From Paenibacillus sp. FSL R5-0341 (lineage in GTDB: Bacteria; Bacillota; Bacilli; Paenibacillales; Paenibacillaceae), in the NCBI RefSeq assembly GCF_037975235.1, contig NZ_CP150241.1, positions 4,712,001 to 4,776,000 of the forward strand: a stretch of DNA of 64,000 bases, written 5' to 3'. Positions 51,672 through 61,141 of the stretch are shown piece after piece. The position numbers and the translations under genes were made by a program. Numbering within the stretch: position 1 is the stretch's first letter; every line of letters begins with the position of its first letter. The notes beneath the pieces are model-generated. The model worked only from the letters and a program-made list of their open reading frames with translations, had not been told where the DNA came from and ran no database searches.

Positions 51672-51701
51672 ATTATATAATTATCACCGCACAAAGTTCA
51701 A
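51672..51701 (-). promoter_or_regulatory. SigA-type promoter of the abgT operon
   Basis: On the reverse strand TTGAAC, an 18-bp spacer, TATAAT. Confidence 0.75.
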
Positions 51702-51729
51702 TACCTGTGTCATGTATTTTAACACTGTA

Positions 51730-51811
51730 AATAAAAAAACCGCTGAGCTGTCCTTATCATCTCGTCCTCTCCACACGGACATGAGACATAAGGTTGCATC
51801 ATCGGTTTGAT
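51730..51811 (-). terminator. Terminator of the PrpR_N/GGDEF-like regulator gene
   Basis: On the reverse strand AAACCG and CGGTTT close a 75-nt structure with inner CTTAT/ATAAG pairing, followed by TTTTATT. Confidence 0.65.
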
Positions 51812-51834
51812 TACTTCGTTCTATGTTCGCTAAC

Positions 51835-53139
51835 CTAACGCAAGAGACGATAACGGTTACTCGGCCTACCCCGCCTTGTATTCAGCTCATTGCCAGCAAT
51901 TTCGGCCAGTGCAAAAGCAGTGAGGCTACCCATAATACGTTGTACGTGCCTGATGGTCATGGACAGTCCGGAAGCCAACTCTCCAGCTGTAAATTCTTCT
52001 TTGCCCATTCGGCGTATGTATGCCTTTATTTTCTGGAATGTACGAATACTTACGCCTGCTTTGTTCAATTGTTCCAGCAATTCGATATCACTTGAATAGG
52101 TTTCGTAGGATAATTCGTGGTCTTCTCCTGCCGCCTCCACAATGGTTCCATCTGTCTCATAGATAATGATCCGTCCAGCCTCATCATCCTTGGCATACTG
52201 AATAGCTTTACGTGCATGACGTTCGGCATCAAACGCCGTCTCTCCGAACCCAATCCCGGCAAAAGAAGGCAAGTCTGTATCCAGCTCCAGCTGATGCATG
52301 GTCGAATGAAGGGAATCCATATTACGGGCCATCACACCTCTCGAACCATACATTAGGTACCTTCCGGTGCCATCCTGATGAAGTGATCCATCGATTAGTT
52401 CACAATGTCGCAGCAGCACACCCTTGATCTTCAGCTCCATATACTGCAACTGGTAACGCTCGGTCGACAGTTCTCCCGCTTCATGCAATCGATCGATCTC
52501 AATCATAAGTACACCAATCTGACTGTCCTTGAACGCGGAACTGCGAATCTGTTCAATCAGCATGCGTACGGCTTGTACCGTTTCCTGCTTGGTTGAATCA
52601 ATTTTGAAGACGGGTACCCCGCGTTCCAGCAAACCTTGATACACCGCATACAGACATGTAATCGCTGCTTTGGTAATCCCCTCCTGCCAATGCTGCACAT
52701 GGAACCCGATCATTTCTTCCACATCATAATCGATGGAAAACACGTATTTCCGTAATTGCTCCTGTGAGAAATTCAGCTCTTCCAAACTGTCCATCAGCCC
52801 CCAACTCTCGTTGTCCGTCATATCAATGGAGATATCTTTCACCGGACTGTCCAAGGTGTAGATGGCCTGAAGCATCGCCTTATACAAACTGGCCCCAGTA
52901 GGAGGGCAGTATATCGCATGTTCTTTTTCAGAAAGTTCAGCTTGGGCACTCAGATAAGGAATCGGCCCGGTAAATACCCATCCGTGTACATTCTCCCGAT
53001 TTCGTCTAATGATGTCTCCCGTTTCTCTTGCATGCTCATAGGCATATAGCTCGTAGCTCGCCCCCAGATTGTGTCCCTGCAACGCACGCATGGTTCGCTC
53101 AATGGAAGGCTTCGGCCCTACAATTCCGATACGATACAT
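51835..53139 (-). CDS. Transcriptional regulator: PrpR_N-like sensor, GGDEF/GCH-III-like domain, winged HTH
   Basis: A 434-residue cytoplasmic protein. GAAGGAGGGG lies five bases before ATG 53139. About residues 1-150 (YRIGIVGPKPSIERTM, VHGWVFTGPIPYLSAQAEL) resemble the PrpR N-terminal sensor. About 190-330 form a degenerate GGDEF or GTP-cyclohydrolase-III-like palm (FAGIGFGETAFDAERHARKAIQYA); no GGDEF signature is present, so cyclase activity is unlikely. The last 70 residues form a winged helix (FTAGELASGLSMTIRHVQRIM). Position beside the AbgT/AbgA genes suggests it regulates them. Domain identities rest on recalled motifs. Confidence 0.75.
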   Translation of the reverse strand: MYRIGIVGPKPSIERTMRALQGHNLGASYELYAYEHARETGDIIRRNRENVHGWVFTGPIPYLSAQAELSEKEHAIYCPPTGASLYKAMLQAIYTLDSPVKDISIDMTDNESWGLMDSLEELNFSQEQLRKYVFSIDYDVEEMIGFHVQHWQEGITKAAITCLYAVYQGLLERGVPVFKIDSTKQETVQAVRMLIEQIRSSAFKDSQIGVLMIEIDRLHEAGELSTERYQLQYMELKIKGVLLRHCELIDGSLHQDGTGRYLMYGSRGVMARNMDSLHSTMHQLELDTDLPSFAGIGFGETAFDAERHARKAIQYAKDDEAGRIIIYETDGTIVEAAGEDHELSYETYSSDIELLEQLNKAGVSIRTFQKIKAYIRRMGKEEFTAGELASGLSMTIRHVQRIMGSLTAFALAEIAGNELNTRRGRPSNRYRLLR

Positions 53140-53248
53140 GCACACCCCTCCTTCTCTCACTCCACATTTCAACATATATCATATCGCTCCGAATGTTCCG
53201 TGAGTTATAAGCTTTAATTATATACAGAACCGCCAATATAACAAAACA

Positions 53249-53272
53249 GGCATAGGTGGATTCACCTATGCC
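53249..53272 (-). terminator. Terminator-like hairpin upstream of the regulator gene
   Basis: GGCATAGGTG-gatt-CACCTATGCC, a perfect 10-bp stem, followed on the reverse strand by TGTTTTGTT. It could stop antisense transcription from the phosphatase side or attenuate the regulator gene. Confidence 0.55.
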
Positions 53273-53377
53273 CCGCACTGCTTATCACACGACTTAGCAA
53301 AGTCCACACTTATTGAATGAATTGGTCCCTATTCCTGTCTGTTCGTCTGAAGTCTATCCTTTTCATTAATCGTAAAT

Positions 53378-53416
53378 TTTACATATAGTTAATCCATTTC
53401 ATACATTGGTTTAGCA
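53378..53416 (+). promoter_or_regulatory. PhoP box of the alkaline phosphatase gene
   Basis: Four hexamers at exact 11-bp steps: TTTACA (53378), TTAATC, CATACA and TTAGCA (53411), the arrangement of PhoP direct repeats in Bacillus Pho promoters. A TATACA -10-like hexamer follows. Confidence 0.75.
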
Positions 53417-53481
53417 TTTGTTGTATACACTGGGTTCTGGATACAAAACAAACTATACATATATTCTAGGAGGATGCATTC

Positions 53482-55134
53482 ATGTTAAACCGGTTTAATG
53501 TCCGTGCAGCCAAAATGATGCTCGCGGTGACAACGATTGTTACGGCTACACTCGGAGGAAGCACTGCAGCGTGGGCTGTGGAAGACACCACCTCAACGAC
53601 ATCTGCATCGCCGATTAAAAATGTCATTATTCTCATTCCTGACGGCATGGCTAACGATGCCACTGCTCTGGCTCGTTGGTATAAGGGCTCGTCCCTGACG
53701 TTGGACTCCATGGCAAGCGGCATGGTTCGTACACACTCCGCTGATGCGCCGATTGCGGACTCGGCTCCTGCCGGAACAGCTTTTGCCACAGGTTATAAAT
53801 CGCATACCGGATTTGTTGGCGTACTGCCGGACAAGGCTACGATGCCTGGACAGAAAGCAATTGCGCCTGGAGATGCAAGAAAACCTGTTGCTTCCGTGCT
53901 GGAAGCATCTAAACTCGCCGGTAAAGCAACCGGAATTATAGCCACATCCGAGATTATGCACGCCACACCAGCGGACTTCTCTGCGCACTATCCGGATCGC
54001 AAAAACTATGATGCTCTCAGCAAACAACAAGTCTACAATGGCATGGATGTTGTGTTAGGTGGAGGTAGCAAATATCTTGAGCCAGCCGGACGTAAAGACG
54101 GCGAAAATCTGGTGTCTTCCATTAAGGCACTGGGTTACGATTACGTCACTACACCGGAGGCGATGAAAGCATCCGATTCAAATAAATTATGGGGCATGTT
54201 CGCACCCGCAGGTATGGCTTACAATATGGACCGTGATCCTGCCAAGCAGCCGAGCCTTGCCGAGATGACATCCAAAGCCATTGAAGTTCTGTCCAAAGAC
54301 GAAGACGGCTTCTTCCTGATGGTCGAAGGCAGCAAAGTGGACTGGGCAGCTCATGCCAATGATCCGATTGGTATTATCAGTGATGTGCTGGCATTTGATG
54401 ATGCCGTAAAAGTAGCCATGGATTTTGCCAAAGCCGATGGAGAGACTGCCGTTGTGGCTGTTACGGACCATGGTAATGGTGGACTCACCATTGGTAACAA
54501 CGCAACTAGCGGCACGTACGATAAAGAGCCGTTGTCCACATTTATCGGACCTTTGAAAAAGGCCAAGCTGACAGGCGAGGGCGTTGAAGCGAAGCTGAAT
54601 GCGAAGCGTACGAACATCAAAGCAGTGATGAAACAATACTATGGCATTACGGACCTGACTTCCGAAGAGATTGCCACCATCAAAGCGGCCGAGCCAGGCA
54701 GTCTTAACTATGCAATTGGTCCAATGATCAGCAAACGCGCAGGGATCGGCTGGACAACCGGTGGTCATACAGGTGGAGATGTCGTGCTGTACACGTATGC
54801 TCCGAACAATGACCGTCCATTCGGTGTGATTGACAACACGGATGTCGCCAAATATATGGCTCGTGTACTGGATCTGGATCTCGACAGCGTGAGCAAACAA
54901 TTGTTTGTACCTGCCAAACAGGCATTTACAGCCAAAGGCGCGACGTACAAGCTGGACCTGACCGACGCCAAAAATCCGAAGATCCTCGTTACAAAAGGTA
55001 GCACCAAGCTGGAACTGCAAATCTACAAAAATATTGCACTGGTGAACGGCAAAAAGACAGCCTTGGAAGGTGTCATTGTCTATAACGGTGTAGAAGCCTT
55101 TGTTCCACAGACGGCTGTGGATCTGATTCAATAA
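53482..55134 (+). CDS. Secreted alkaline phosphatase with C-terminal stalk domain
   Basis: A 550-residue secreted enzyme. AGGAGG precedes the ATG. Signal peptide to about residue 33 (GGSTAAWA-VE). Catalytic and metal residues of the PhoA superfamily are visible: Asp in ILIPDGM, nucleophile Ser in IADSAPAGTA, MVEGSKVDWAAHAND, VTDHGNGG and TTGGHTGGDV. The last 75 residues are a copper-amine-oxidase-like stalk domain (KLELQIYKNIALVNGKKTALEG), as on the beta-propeller protein at 43747. It should release phosphate from organic esters outside the cell. The PhoP box upstream indicates induction by phosphate starvation. Confidence 0.95.
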   Translation: MLNRFNVRAAKMMLAVTTIVTATLGGSTAAWAVEDTTSTTSASPIKNVIILIPDGMANDATALARWYKGSSLTLDSMASGMVRTHSADAPIADSAPAGTAFATGYKSHTGFVGVLPDKATMPGQKAIAPGDARKPVASVLEASKLAGKATGIIATSEIMHATPADFSAHYPDRKNYDALSKQQVYNGMDVVLGGGSKYLEPAGRKDGENLVSSIKALGYDYVTTPEAMKASDSNKLWGMFAPAGMAYNMDRDPAKQPSLAEMTSKAIEVLSKDEDGFFLMVEGSKVDWAAHANDPIGIISDVLAFDDAVKVAMDFAKADGETAVVAVTDHGNGGLTIGNNATSGTYDKEPLSTFIGPLKKAKLTGEGVEAKLNAKRTNIKAVMKQYYGITDLTSEEIATIKAAEPGSLNYAIGPMISKRAGIGWTTGGHTGGDVVLYTYAPNNDRPFGVIDNTDVAKYMARVLDLDLDSVSKQLFVPAKQAFTAKGATYKLDLTDAKNPKILVTKGSTKLELQIYKNIALVNGKKTALEGVIVYNGVEAFVPQTAVDLIQ

Positions 55135-55173
55135 TTCGTTAGAACTACTGGAACCACAGGAAATTGCACCATT

Positions 55174-55206
55174 TGGCTGCCGAATATTTCGGCAGCTATT
55201 TTATTG
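55174..55206 (+). terminator. Terminator of the alkaline phosphatase gene
   Basis: GCTGCCGAA-tat-TTCGGCAGC followed by TATTTTATTG. Confidence 0.88.
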
Positions 55207-55299
55207 TTTGCTGATATGGGGTAGGTTCCTGCTAATGCCTATCGTATAATAAACGTAACAAAAATACATATCATGCAAGAAAAAAGGAGATATTCACCT

Positions 55300-55665
55300 A
55301 TGTTGATCAAATTAAACTGGATCACGCTGAGGGTCCTTAATTTGGAAGCTTCGCTCGGGTTCTACCACGACATGCTCGGACTTCCCATTCAGCGCAGATT
55401 CGAAAGCCGTGGACGACAGATTGCCATGCTTGGCATGGAAAATGAAACCCAGCTGGAACTGATTGAGGGCAGTGAATCCATTCTTAAACCAGAGGCCGGC
55501 GTGTCGATCGGCTATGAGGTGAACTCGTTGGAGGAAGCCATGGAACGATTGGCAGAACTGAATATCCCGATTTTACGCGGCCCTATCCAGCCCAATCCGC
55601 ATCTGCGGTTTATTTACATTACAGATCCAGACGGCTTCGAGGTACAACTCGCAGAACATGCCTAA
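55300..55665 (+). CDS. VOC (glyoxalase-like) protein
   Basis: A 121-residue VOC protein. AAGGAG lies 11 bases before ATG 55300; the in-frame ATG 55273 precedes the ribosome site. Two modules: WITLRVLNLEASLGFYHDMLGLP with METETQLELIEG-like strand (NETQLELIEG), then GVSIGYEVNSLEEAMERL with FIYITDPDGFEVQLAEHA. Glu in ELIEG and Glu in EVQLAE stand where glyoxalase I places metal ligands, but no His ligand is obvious in the first strand. Lactoylglutathione-lyase-like or related function possible; unproven. Confidence 0.88.
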   Translation: MLIKLNWITLRVLNLEASLGFYHDMLGLPIQRRFESRGRQIAMLGMENETQLELIEGSESILKPEAGVSIGYEVNSLEEAMERLAELNIPILRGPIQPNPHLRFIYITDPDGFEVQLAEHA

Positions 55666-55791
55666 TTAGGCGAGTGTAACTAAGCACTAAGTGTACGTAT
55701 CCGGATGACCCGTGGGGTGTGCATGTGTGCAGTCAAACCAGCTGCAATCCCACGTCTGCATCGGGCAGCGTAAGCACGTCTTTGTGTCTGT

Positions 55792-57015
55792 TTACAGCTT
55801 CATGCGGCGCATCAGCGGCACACCTACGCGATTCAACAACCGATCAAGCAACAGCCAGCACCAGCGCCTGCCCCACGGAAGATGGAGCTCATAGACTGCG
55901 GAATACTCGAAATCAGCCACAGCTCCACGATTGCGTTTGAACTGCGCAGCCCCGGCGCTCTCATGCAACAGATGACCGTTCTCGCGAGCCTGCCCGATCA
56001 GACAGGCCGATAACATACGGTATAGTCCGACAGACTGGGGCGCCGCTGTGTCGTAACCGAACAGCGGTGTTGTCATGATTCCATTTCGGCAGAAATAACC
56101 CATGACCGCATCCAGGCGCCCTTCCTTCCGCAATCCATATAGCCTGAGTGTCCCTGATGCCATCGCAGTAGCAATGAACTGCTCGGTGAATTGCGGATTG
56201 TGATAGGAGTATTTTTCAAGGTATAACAGCTTGTAAAGCTCCACGATTCGCGGAATATCTGTATTGGCCATATCTGCTGCGGATACGAGTTCGTATTCAT
56301 GCTTGGCCAATAATTCGTAATCCCTCTTCAGCAGCCAGCGTGACTTCGAATTGCCAAAATTCGGATCATGCGCTCGATATAGGTATATTTGTCGGCTCGG
56401 AATCAGTCGACAACCTGTTTCTGTCAGCCTCGCTGTCAAATCAGGATGAAGTCCCGGACACAAGGAGCGAAATACAATGACATGCTTAGGGTATCGCTCT
56501 TGTACCGCTGCAAGCAAACAAGCCGCCTGCTCACCGGACATGGCTGGATACAGATTGGTGGACAACAGCCAGTTGTTCACATGCACGACTTTGTTGATCT
56601 GCGATTTCTTCATTCCCCAACCTATTAGACTGAGTAACACAGAAAGACCTTTTTCCAACACGGGCTTCTGCAACATGGTCAATTCCTGCTTGGCGTAACT
56701 CACGTAATGCGTATATGGCGAGCAGACATAAGCATTATCATACTCCGTATCATTCACGGTTAGCGGAATAACGAGATCATCAATCCGGGCGAGCAGCAAT
56801 GTCGTTTCCACGTTGGACATAAAGCTTCGGGAACCTTGCTGCATCATAGGTTCCAGATAAGCTCTGGCATATCTGCCATCCTCCGTATTGGGCCAGTCCA
56901 TGTCTTTGAACGAATGCTGATCATAAAGACGCACGCGTTCAGCACGGTTATCATTCCTAACTTCATATGTACGGTCACCATAGGCCGAGCTGTCTTTCAT
57001 TCCTTTACTCTTCAA
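55792..57015 (-). CDS. GNAT-fold (BioF2-like) acyltransferase-type protein
   Basis: A 407-residue cytoplasmic protein starting at TTG 57015 behind GGGGGAG. The last third (RLDAVMGYFCRNGIMTTPLFGYDT, LLHESAGAAQFKRNRGAVADFEYSAVY) matches the acetyltransferase-6/BioF2-like type of GNAT fold, which moves acyl or aminoacyl groups. The C-terminal WGRRWCWLLLDRLLNRVGVPLMRRMKL is amphipathic and might contact the membrane. The N-terminal half (about 1-200) has no motif that I recognise. The substrate is unknown and no pathway partner adjoins it. Confidence 0.7.
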   Translation of the reverse strand: MKSKGMKDSSAYGDRTYEVRNDNRAERVRLYDQHSFKDMDWPNTEDGRYARAYLEPMMQQGSRSFMSNVETTLLLARIDDLVIPLTVNDTEYDNAYVCSPYTHYVSYAKQELTMLQKPVLEKGLSVLLSLIGWGMKKSQINKVVHVNNWLLSTNLYPAMSGEQAACLLAAVQERYPKHVIVFRSLCPGLHPDLTARLTETGCRLIPSRQIYLYRAHDPNFGNSKSRWLLKRDYELLAKHEYELVSAADMANTDIPRIVELYKLLYLEKYSYHNPQFTEQFIATAMASGTLRLYGLRKEGRLDAVMGYFCRNGIMTTPLFGYDTAAPQSVGLYRMLSACLIGQARENGHLLHESAGAAQFKRNRGAVADFEYSAVYELHLPWGRRWCWLLLDRLLNRVGVPLMRRMKL

Positions 57016-57147
57016 CCTTTTACTCCCCCATGAGGTAACATCATCTGTTCAACATCAAGTTCAGTTCCAGTGCTACATCTTCATACTCTACACAACACTG
57101 TATAGGAAAAAAATGCCGGCATCAAGCTGTACTCCAGATGATAAAAG

Positions 57148-57185
57148 CCCGTCCAGTACGCAAAATACGCACCGACAGGCCCTTA
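57148..57185 (-). terminator. Terminator of the multi-TM chemoreceptor gene
   Basis: On the reverse strand GGGCCTGTC and GGACGGGCTT, with GTGCGT/GCGTAC inside, followed by TTATC. The stem is imperfect. Confidence 0.65.
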
Positions 57186-57196
57186 ACTATTGATTA

Positions 57197-58675
57197 TTAA
57201 AGTTTATTCTCAACGGAAGCAGCCTGCTGATCGGAGACTAACTCATTCAGGTCCACAATCAGTTGCTCCAGTTCTCCGAAGCTCTCCACCATCTTCTGTG
57301 TCAGGTTACGTTGTTCTTCCATGCTCGCCAGGATTTCTTCTGTCGCTGCACTGGATTGCTCCGTTACACTCGAAATCTCGGAAACCTCATTCACAACTCT
57401 GGTGGAAGACTCCCTCATCGTAGCCGAACTAATCTCAATATCTGTCGCTTGATTCAATACATGTTGAGAGTTGCTGTTGATCGTACGGAACACTTCATCT
57501 GCCGTTTGCACACTGTCTCTTCCTTGTTGTAACGAAAGACGAATACGTTCGAATCGATCCGTCAATGCCTGCGTCTGTCCTTTCAAGCGCGACAGTATGG
57601 TTGCAATATCACTCGCTGATTGACCCGAGTTCTCGGCCAGCTTGCGAACTTCCTCTGATACAACGGCAAACCCGCGTCCATGCTCGCCCGCACGAGCCGC
57701 TTCAATGGCTGCGTTGAGCGCGAGCAGGTTGGTCTGATTCGCAATATCCGCTATGCTGTTCAGCATAAGTGTCATGGATTCACTTTCCTCGTTGAACTTT
57801 CGCATGTCACTAGCAGTTGTATTGATCGTCTCATATAGCTCTTGCATCTGAATGTTCAGTTGGTCCATCTGTGTGCTTCCTGTTTGCGTGCTCGTTGCCA
57901 TACTTGAGGACAATTCTTTCATCTGCTGGGAGTATAATGCAACGTCCTTGATATGCTGATCCGACACAGACAAGGATTCCGAAATCTCGGCAACACTGGT
58001 CGCCTGGAACTCAACGCCTTTGGCAACTTCACTGAACCCAAGCGTCACCTCATTGGTGATGGAACCAGTCGCATCCACCTTTTGCTTCAATTGATCCGTA
58101 TAACGAGACAAACCATCGACGGATTCCTTTACACGTTCCAGCATGGTTTCCACTCTTTGTTTCGAGCGCTCTACCTCATTCTGACGTACTTCACTTTCAT
58201 GAAAGAGTCTTTGATTCAGCTGTGAGACCAGCATCAGAATGGCTCCCGTGAGAGCAAATAGTCCCACATTGACGATATTCCCTATTAGCTCAACAGAATC
58301 AACGGTATTCATAACAAATAACTGAAGAACACTGTTGACTAGTAAGACCGAAAATCCAACCACAAAAAATTTCTTGTTAGGAAATAACAATAGAACCGCG
58401 GTTATAACCAAACTTAATGCAAAATTGACCGTTCCCCAACCGACATAGACTCCACATATTGTCAGTAACACGGTAATCAGCCATGGAATGAGATGAATAT
58501 GTTTCTTTTTCGCATTAGCATATGTAATCCAAACTACAAAGATCAGAGCTACTCCATTGGACACAAGTAACTTGGGCATCGTAAAGGCCAGACCCATACC
58601 AATGGCAATAATAATCCACAAAATGATACCGATTAATTTGTTCCTTTTCCAAATAATTTCGTCCATACGATCCAT
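57197..58675 (-). CDS. Chemotaxis receptor with multi-helix membrane domain and no extracellular sensor
   Basis: A 492-residue chemoreceptor-like protein. Residues 10-160 hold five or six membrane helices with short loops and no Cache or 4HB sensor, and there is no HAMP. A coiled linker follows, then the MCP signalling domain with tip [19 protein letters not shown] and [12 protein letters not shown] at about 318-356. Such receptors may sense membrane state, respiration or a membrane-soluble compound. AAAGGACGGGG precedes the ATG. It appears monocistronic. I know of no characterised close relative that fixes the stimulus. Confidence 0.93.
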   Translation of the reverse strand: MDRMDEIIWKRNKLIGIILWIIIAIGMGLAFTMPKLLVSNGVALIFVVWITYANAKKKHIHLIPWLITVLLTICGVYVGWGTVNFALSLVITAVLLLFPNKKFFVVGFSVLLVNSVLQLFVMNTVDSVELIGNIVNVGLFALTGAILMLVSQLNQRLFHESEVRQNEVERSKQRVETMLERVKESVDGLSRYTDQLKQKVDATGSITNEVTLGFSEVAKGVEFQATSVAEISESLSVSDQHIKDVALYSQQMKELSSSMATSTQTGSTQMDQLNIQMQELYETINTTASDMRKFNEESESMTLMLNSIADIANQTNLLALNAAIEAARAGEHGRGFAVVSEEVRKLAENSGQSASDIATILSRLKGQTQALTDRFERIRLSLQQGRDSVQTADEVFRTINSNSQHVLNQATDIEISSATMRESSTRVVNEVSEISSVTEQSSAATEEILASMEEQRNLTQKMVESFGELEQLIVDLNELVSDQQAASVENKL

Positions 58676-58903
58676 GCATACCCCGTCCTTTTATGTAGGT
58701 TAAATGTAAGTTGTAGGGCCTTTCTGTACTACATCTACTAGTCTTTGGTCCTGCTTATGCGCAAATCGCAAATACGCAGCGTCTTAGCATAGTACATATT
58801 AACTTCATAAGTATGAAATCAGCGCTACTTTATGTATATCGGTATTCAACATTTAAAATGAATATGAAATGTAAAATGATATGCAGGCATATCATTTTAC
58901 AAA
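58676..58903. other. Non-coding stretch upstream of the chemoreceptor gene
   Basis: No gene is visible. It must contain the chemoreceptor promoter; I could not identify a convincing SigD (TAAA-N15-GCCGATAT) or SigA promoter. Confidence 0.4.
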
Positions 58904-58954
58904 CAAAAAAAGGTCTGTCTTATACGTTATGGCGTACAAGACAGGCCTTTTGGT
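58904..58954. terminator. Terminator of the pectate lyase gene
   Basis: On the reverse strand AAGGCCTGTCTTgTACG-ccataa-CGTAtAAGACAGACCTT followed by TTTTTG; strong in both directions. Confidence 0.88.
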
Positions 58955-58978
58955 TGTGATATGGATGTGCAGTAACGC

Positions 58979-60022
58979 TTACTTTCCGAACACAAGCGTC
59001 GTATTGGAGGAGCCTGCATACTTGGTGACGAACTCACGCGCATAGCTGGCGCTCTCTACTTGATAACTGTAATTGGTGCTTGGTCTCCAGTTCGTTTTAG
59101 GAGAAGTCGGACTACTAAGCGCTGGCGTACTGCCCGTATCCGTAAACTCACCTTTTCCTTTGTCATCCAGGATGCCGCCCTTTTCAGCGCCAGCACCAAA
59201 ATAGTTGTTTTCGGAATAAATCCGTGCTTTTTCACCAATTGTGATGGCCTGATTAAAGTTATTCGCATAGTTGTTTTTGAGATGGAAGTAACCATATCTT
59301 AAAAGTCCAGGACCACGTACATATAAATTTTCGAAGTAATTATTGGACATCGTCACATGAGGTACGCCATTGTAACTGCTGTTACCATCATTCGGATGAC
59401 CCAGGATGACGCCATACTTATGGTTCGCAAATTTGGAATTGCTAATCGTAATGTAGTCAGCGCGATCACCGATATACAGAAGCTTGTCCAGATCACTTCC
59501 GCCAGAGCTATAGCTGTGGCCAGCGAACGTCACATGATCGATCCAGTAATTGGAGCCAGATGTGATGTATACCTGGATATCATCATTGCCGTTGATATTC
59601 GCTGAATGTTGAAAGGTCAGATTCTGAAAAATCACATTGCTCGAACTGCTTGTAGATCTGAAATGAATATTCGTTAATGTATGTTTGTCAAAGGAACCTA
59701 CCAGTGTTTTGTTCGCTCCAAATTCAACCTTTTGCAGAGAGGAAGAAGAAATATTCTGTTCAACAACGACAATTTTGGCTGTAGAGCCTGCCATATGTGT
59801 TCTCAGGTCATTGAGATTACTAACGTAAACCACCTGACCGTTCTTGCCACCTGTTGTGGCTGCCTTGGATACACCACTCTCATTCTTGGCACTGCCTGCA
59901 AAACCGGTCAGCCCGTTCGTACCTGTGTTTGGATAACTGGCCGCACCATATGTAGATGGAGCCGTTGAGATCGTTAACAACAATAGCGTTACCGCGAGTA
60001 AAAGCATCGAAAATTTCTTCAA
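58979..60022 (-). CDS. Pectate lyase, polysaccharide lyase family 1
   Basis: A 347-residue secreted enzyme. I place the start at TTG 60022 behind AAGGATGGTG; the 32 residues upstream lack a ribosome site. Signal peptide to about residue 29 ([13 protein letters not shown]). It is a parallel beta-helix with the PL1 marks [27 protein letters not shown], and [18 protein letters not shown], which carries the arginine expected to act as catalytic base. Asp residues in NGNDDIQVY and [17 protein letters not shown] fit Ca2+ binding. It cleaves polygalacturonate by beta-elimination. A strong SigA promoter lies upstream. Confidence 0.94.
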   Translation of the reverse strand: MKKFSMLLLAVTLLLLTISTAPSTYGAASYPNTGTNGLTGFAGSAKNESGVSKAATTGGKNGQVVYVSNLNDLRTHMAGSTAKIVVVEQNISSSSLQKVEFGANKTLVGSFDKHTLTNIHFRSTSSSSNVIFQNLTFQHSANINGNDDIQVYITSGSNYWIDHVTFAGHSYSSGGSDLDKLLYIGDRADYITISNSKFANHKYGVILGHPNDGNSSYNGVPHVTMSNNYFENLYVRGPGLLRYGYFHLKNNYANNFNQAITIGEKARIYSENNYFGAGAEKGGILDDKGKGEFTDTGSTPALSSPTSPKTNWRPSTNYSYQVESASYAREFVTKYAGSSNTTLVFGK

Positions 60023-60064
60023 AATTTCACCATCCTTTATAATATTATCCTCGAAGACAACTCG

Positions 60065-60093
60065 ATTATATCGTGTAACTTTGGCTGTGACAA
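60065..60093 (-). promoter_or_regulatory. SigA promoter of the pectate lyase gene
   Basis: On the reverse strand TTGTCA, a 17-bp spacer, TATAAT, about 45 bp before the TTG start codon. Confidence 0.82.
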
Positions 60094-60187
60094 TACAAAT
60101 ATTGCAAAAAGACAACAATTATCACTTTTATGCAACAGTAGATCAGATATCGTGAATAAACGTAATGCCAGGCCTTTCTTGCACACA

Positions 60188-60216
60188 AAATAGAGCCGCT
60201 AATTAGCGGCTCTATA
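60188..60216 (-). terminator. Terminator of the AraC gene
   Basis: TAGAGCCGC-taatta-GCGGCTCTA, a perfect palindrome. On the reverse strand TTTTGTG follows. Confidence 0.82.
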
Positions 60217-60281
60217 AACGAGTTCGGTTCGTTACAATTTGCTCACTGACGAAAAACCATTCGCTTGCGGATAACAATATA

Positions 60282-61124
60282 TCATGACTTCTGATAGCTG
60301 CGGCGGAAGGCACCAGGTGTGATTCGTTCAAGCTTCTTGAAGATTGCTCCATAATAGCTGGTCGATTCGAAGCCAACTTGACGAGCAATATCCTCCATCC
60401 CACGCTGCACATTGTCGAGCAGAAGTTCCTTGCTCTTGTTGACCCTTACCTGATTAACATAGCTGATGGGACGAATACCTGTCGTCTTCTTAAACAAATG
60501 ACAGAAATATTCTGGTGTGACACAGATCAATCCAGCCAGCGTTGGCAAAGTAATCTCTTCAGCATAATGCTGTTCAATATAATCCAGAACCGGCTTTAAT
60601 CGCTCATACTGCTGCCCGACGGTATCGCTGCCCTCCACAGATACGCGTTGAATAATCTCGGTCAATAAAGTATAGAGGATAGCTGAGCAGGCGTAATTGC
60701 TTAATGTCTGCTCTTGTGGTGTTAAGGCTGCTTGCAGCAGCTCCCGCATGCGGGATAGAAGGTATTCAGGCGATGCAAGCGTGTATACGCATGTGTCGAC
60801 AATGCCCACGGTTTCAAACAAGCTCGCTGACCCGCTGCCATCAAAAATGATCCAGTCGACTTCCCAGTTCTCGGATAGGGCATAGTATTCGTGCTTCTGT
60901 CCAGGGAACAACAGTATGCCCATACCCGGCTTGACGATATATTCCGTTTCACTTAGCTTAAGCTTGCCCACACCGCTGCGACATTGTATCCACTGATAAT
61001 CCTGAATGCCTTGGTCTCGGCGTATATGCTCCTGTTCATGATGCAGACCGATGCCAAGCAAATAAAAAGGGAGCAGCTTGTCTCGGGCAGATAATACCGG
61101 GAAATTGCGATTGGGAAGAGGCAT
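60282..61124 (-). CDS. AraC-family regulator divergent from GH42 beta-galactosidase
   Basis: A 280-residue regulator. The N-terminal cupin (about residues 15-150; SETEYIVKPGMGILLFPGQKHEYYA) is of the AraC_binding type. The C-terminal helix-turn-helix pair covers about 182-280 (TLPTLAGLICVTPEYFCHLFKKTTG, then MEDIARQVGFESTSYYGAIFKKLERITPGAFR). It is divergent from the beta-galactosidase gene across 116 bp of very AT-rich DNA containing an 8-bp inverted repeat, so it likely activates that gene in response to a galactoside. Its start ATG 61124 has GGAGAG upstream. Confidence 0.93.
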   Translation of the reverse strand: MPLPNRNFPVLSARDKLLPFYLLGIGLHHEQEHIRRDQGIQDYQWIQCRSGVGKLKLSETEYIVKPGMGILLFPGQKHEYYALSENWEVDWIIFDGSGSASLFETVGIVDTCVYTLASPEYLLSRMRELLQAALTPQEQTLSNYACSAILYTLLTEIIQRVSVEGSDTVGQQYERLKPVLDYIEQHYAEEITLPTLAGLICVTPEYFCHLFKKTTGIRPISYVNQVRVNKSKELLLDNVQRGMEDIARQVGFESTSYYGAIFKKLERITPGAFRRSYQKS

Positions 61125-61141
61125 AGGACTAACTCTCCTGT

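Noticed and set aside
54187-55131. A 314-codon minus-strand open frame
   Set aside because: It is antisense to the alkaline phosphatase gene, which has complete catalytic motifs; no start context or protein family is visible in the antisense frame.
60023-60281. Fur box upstream of the pectate lyase gene
   Set aside because: TGATAATTGTTGTCT resembles a Fur site by its first half only; the second half has three mismatches and the gene has no iron link.
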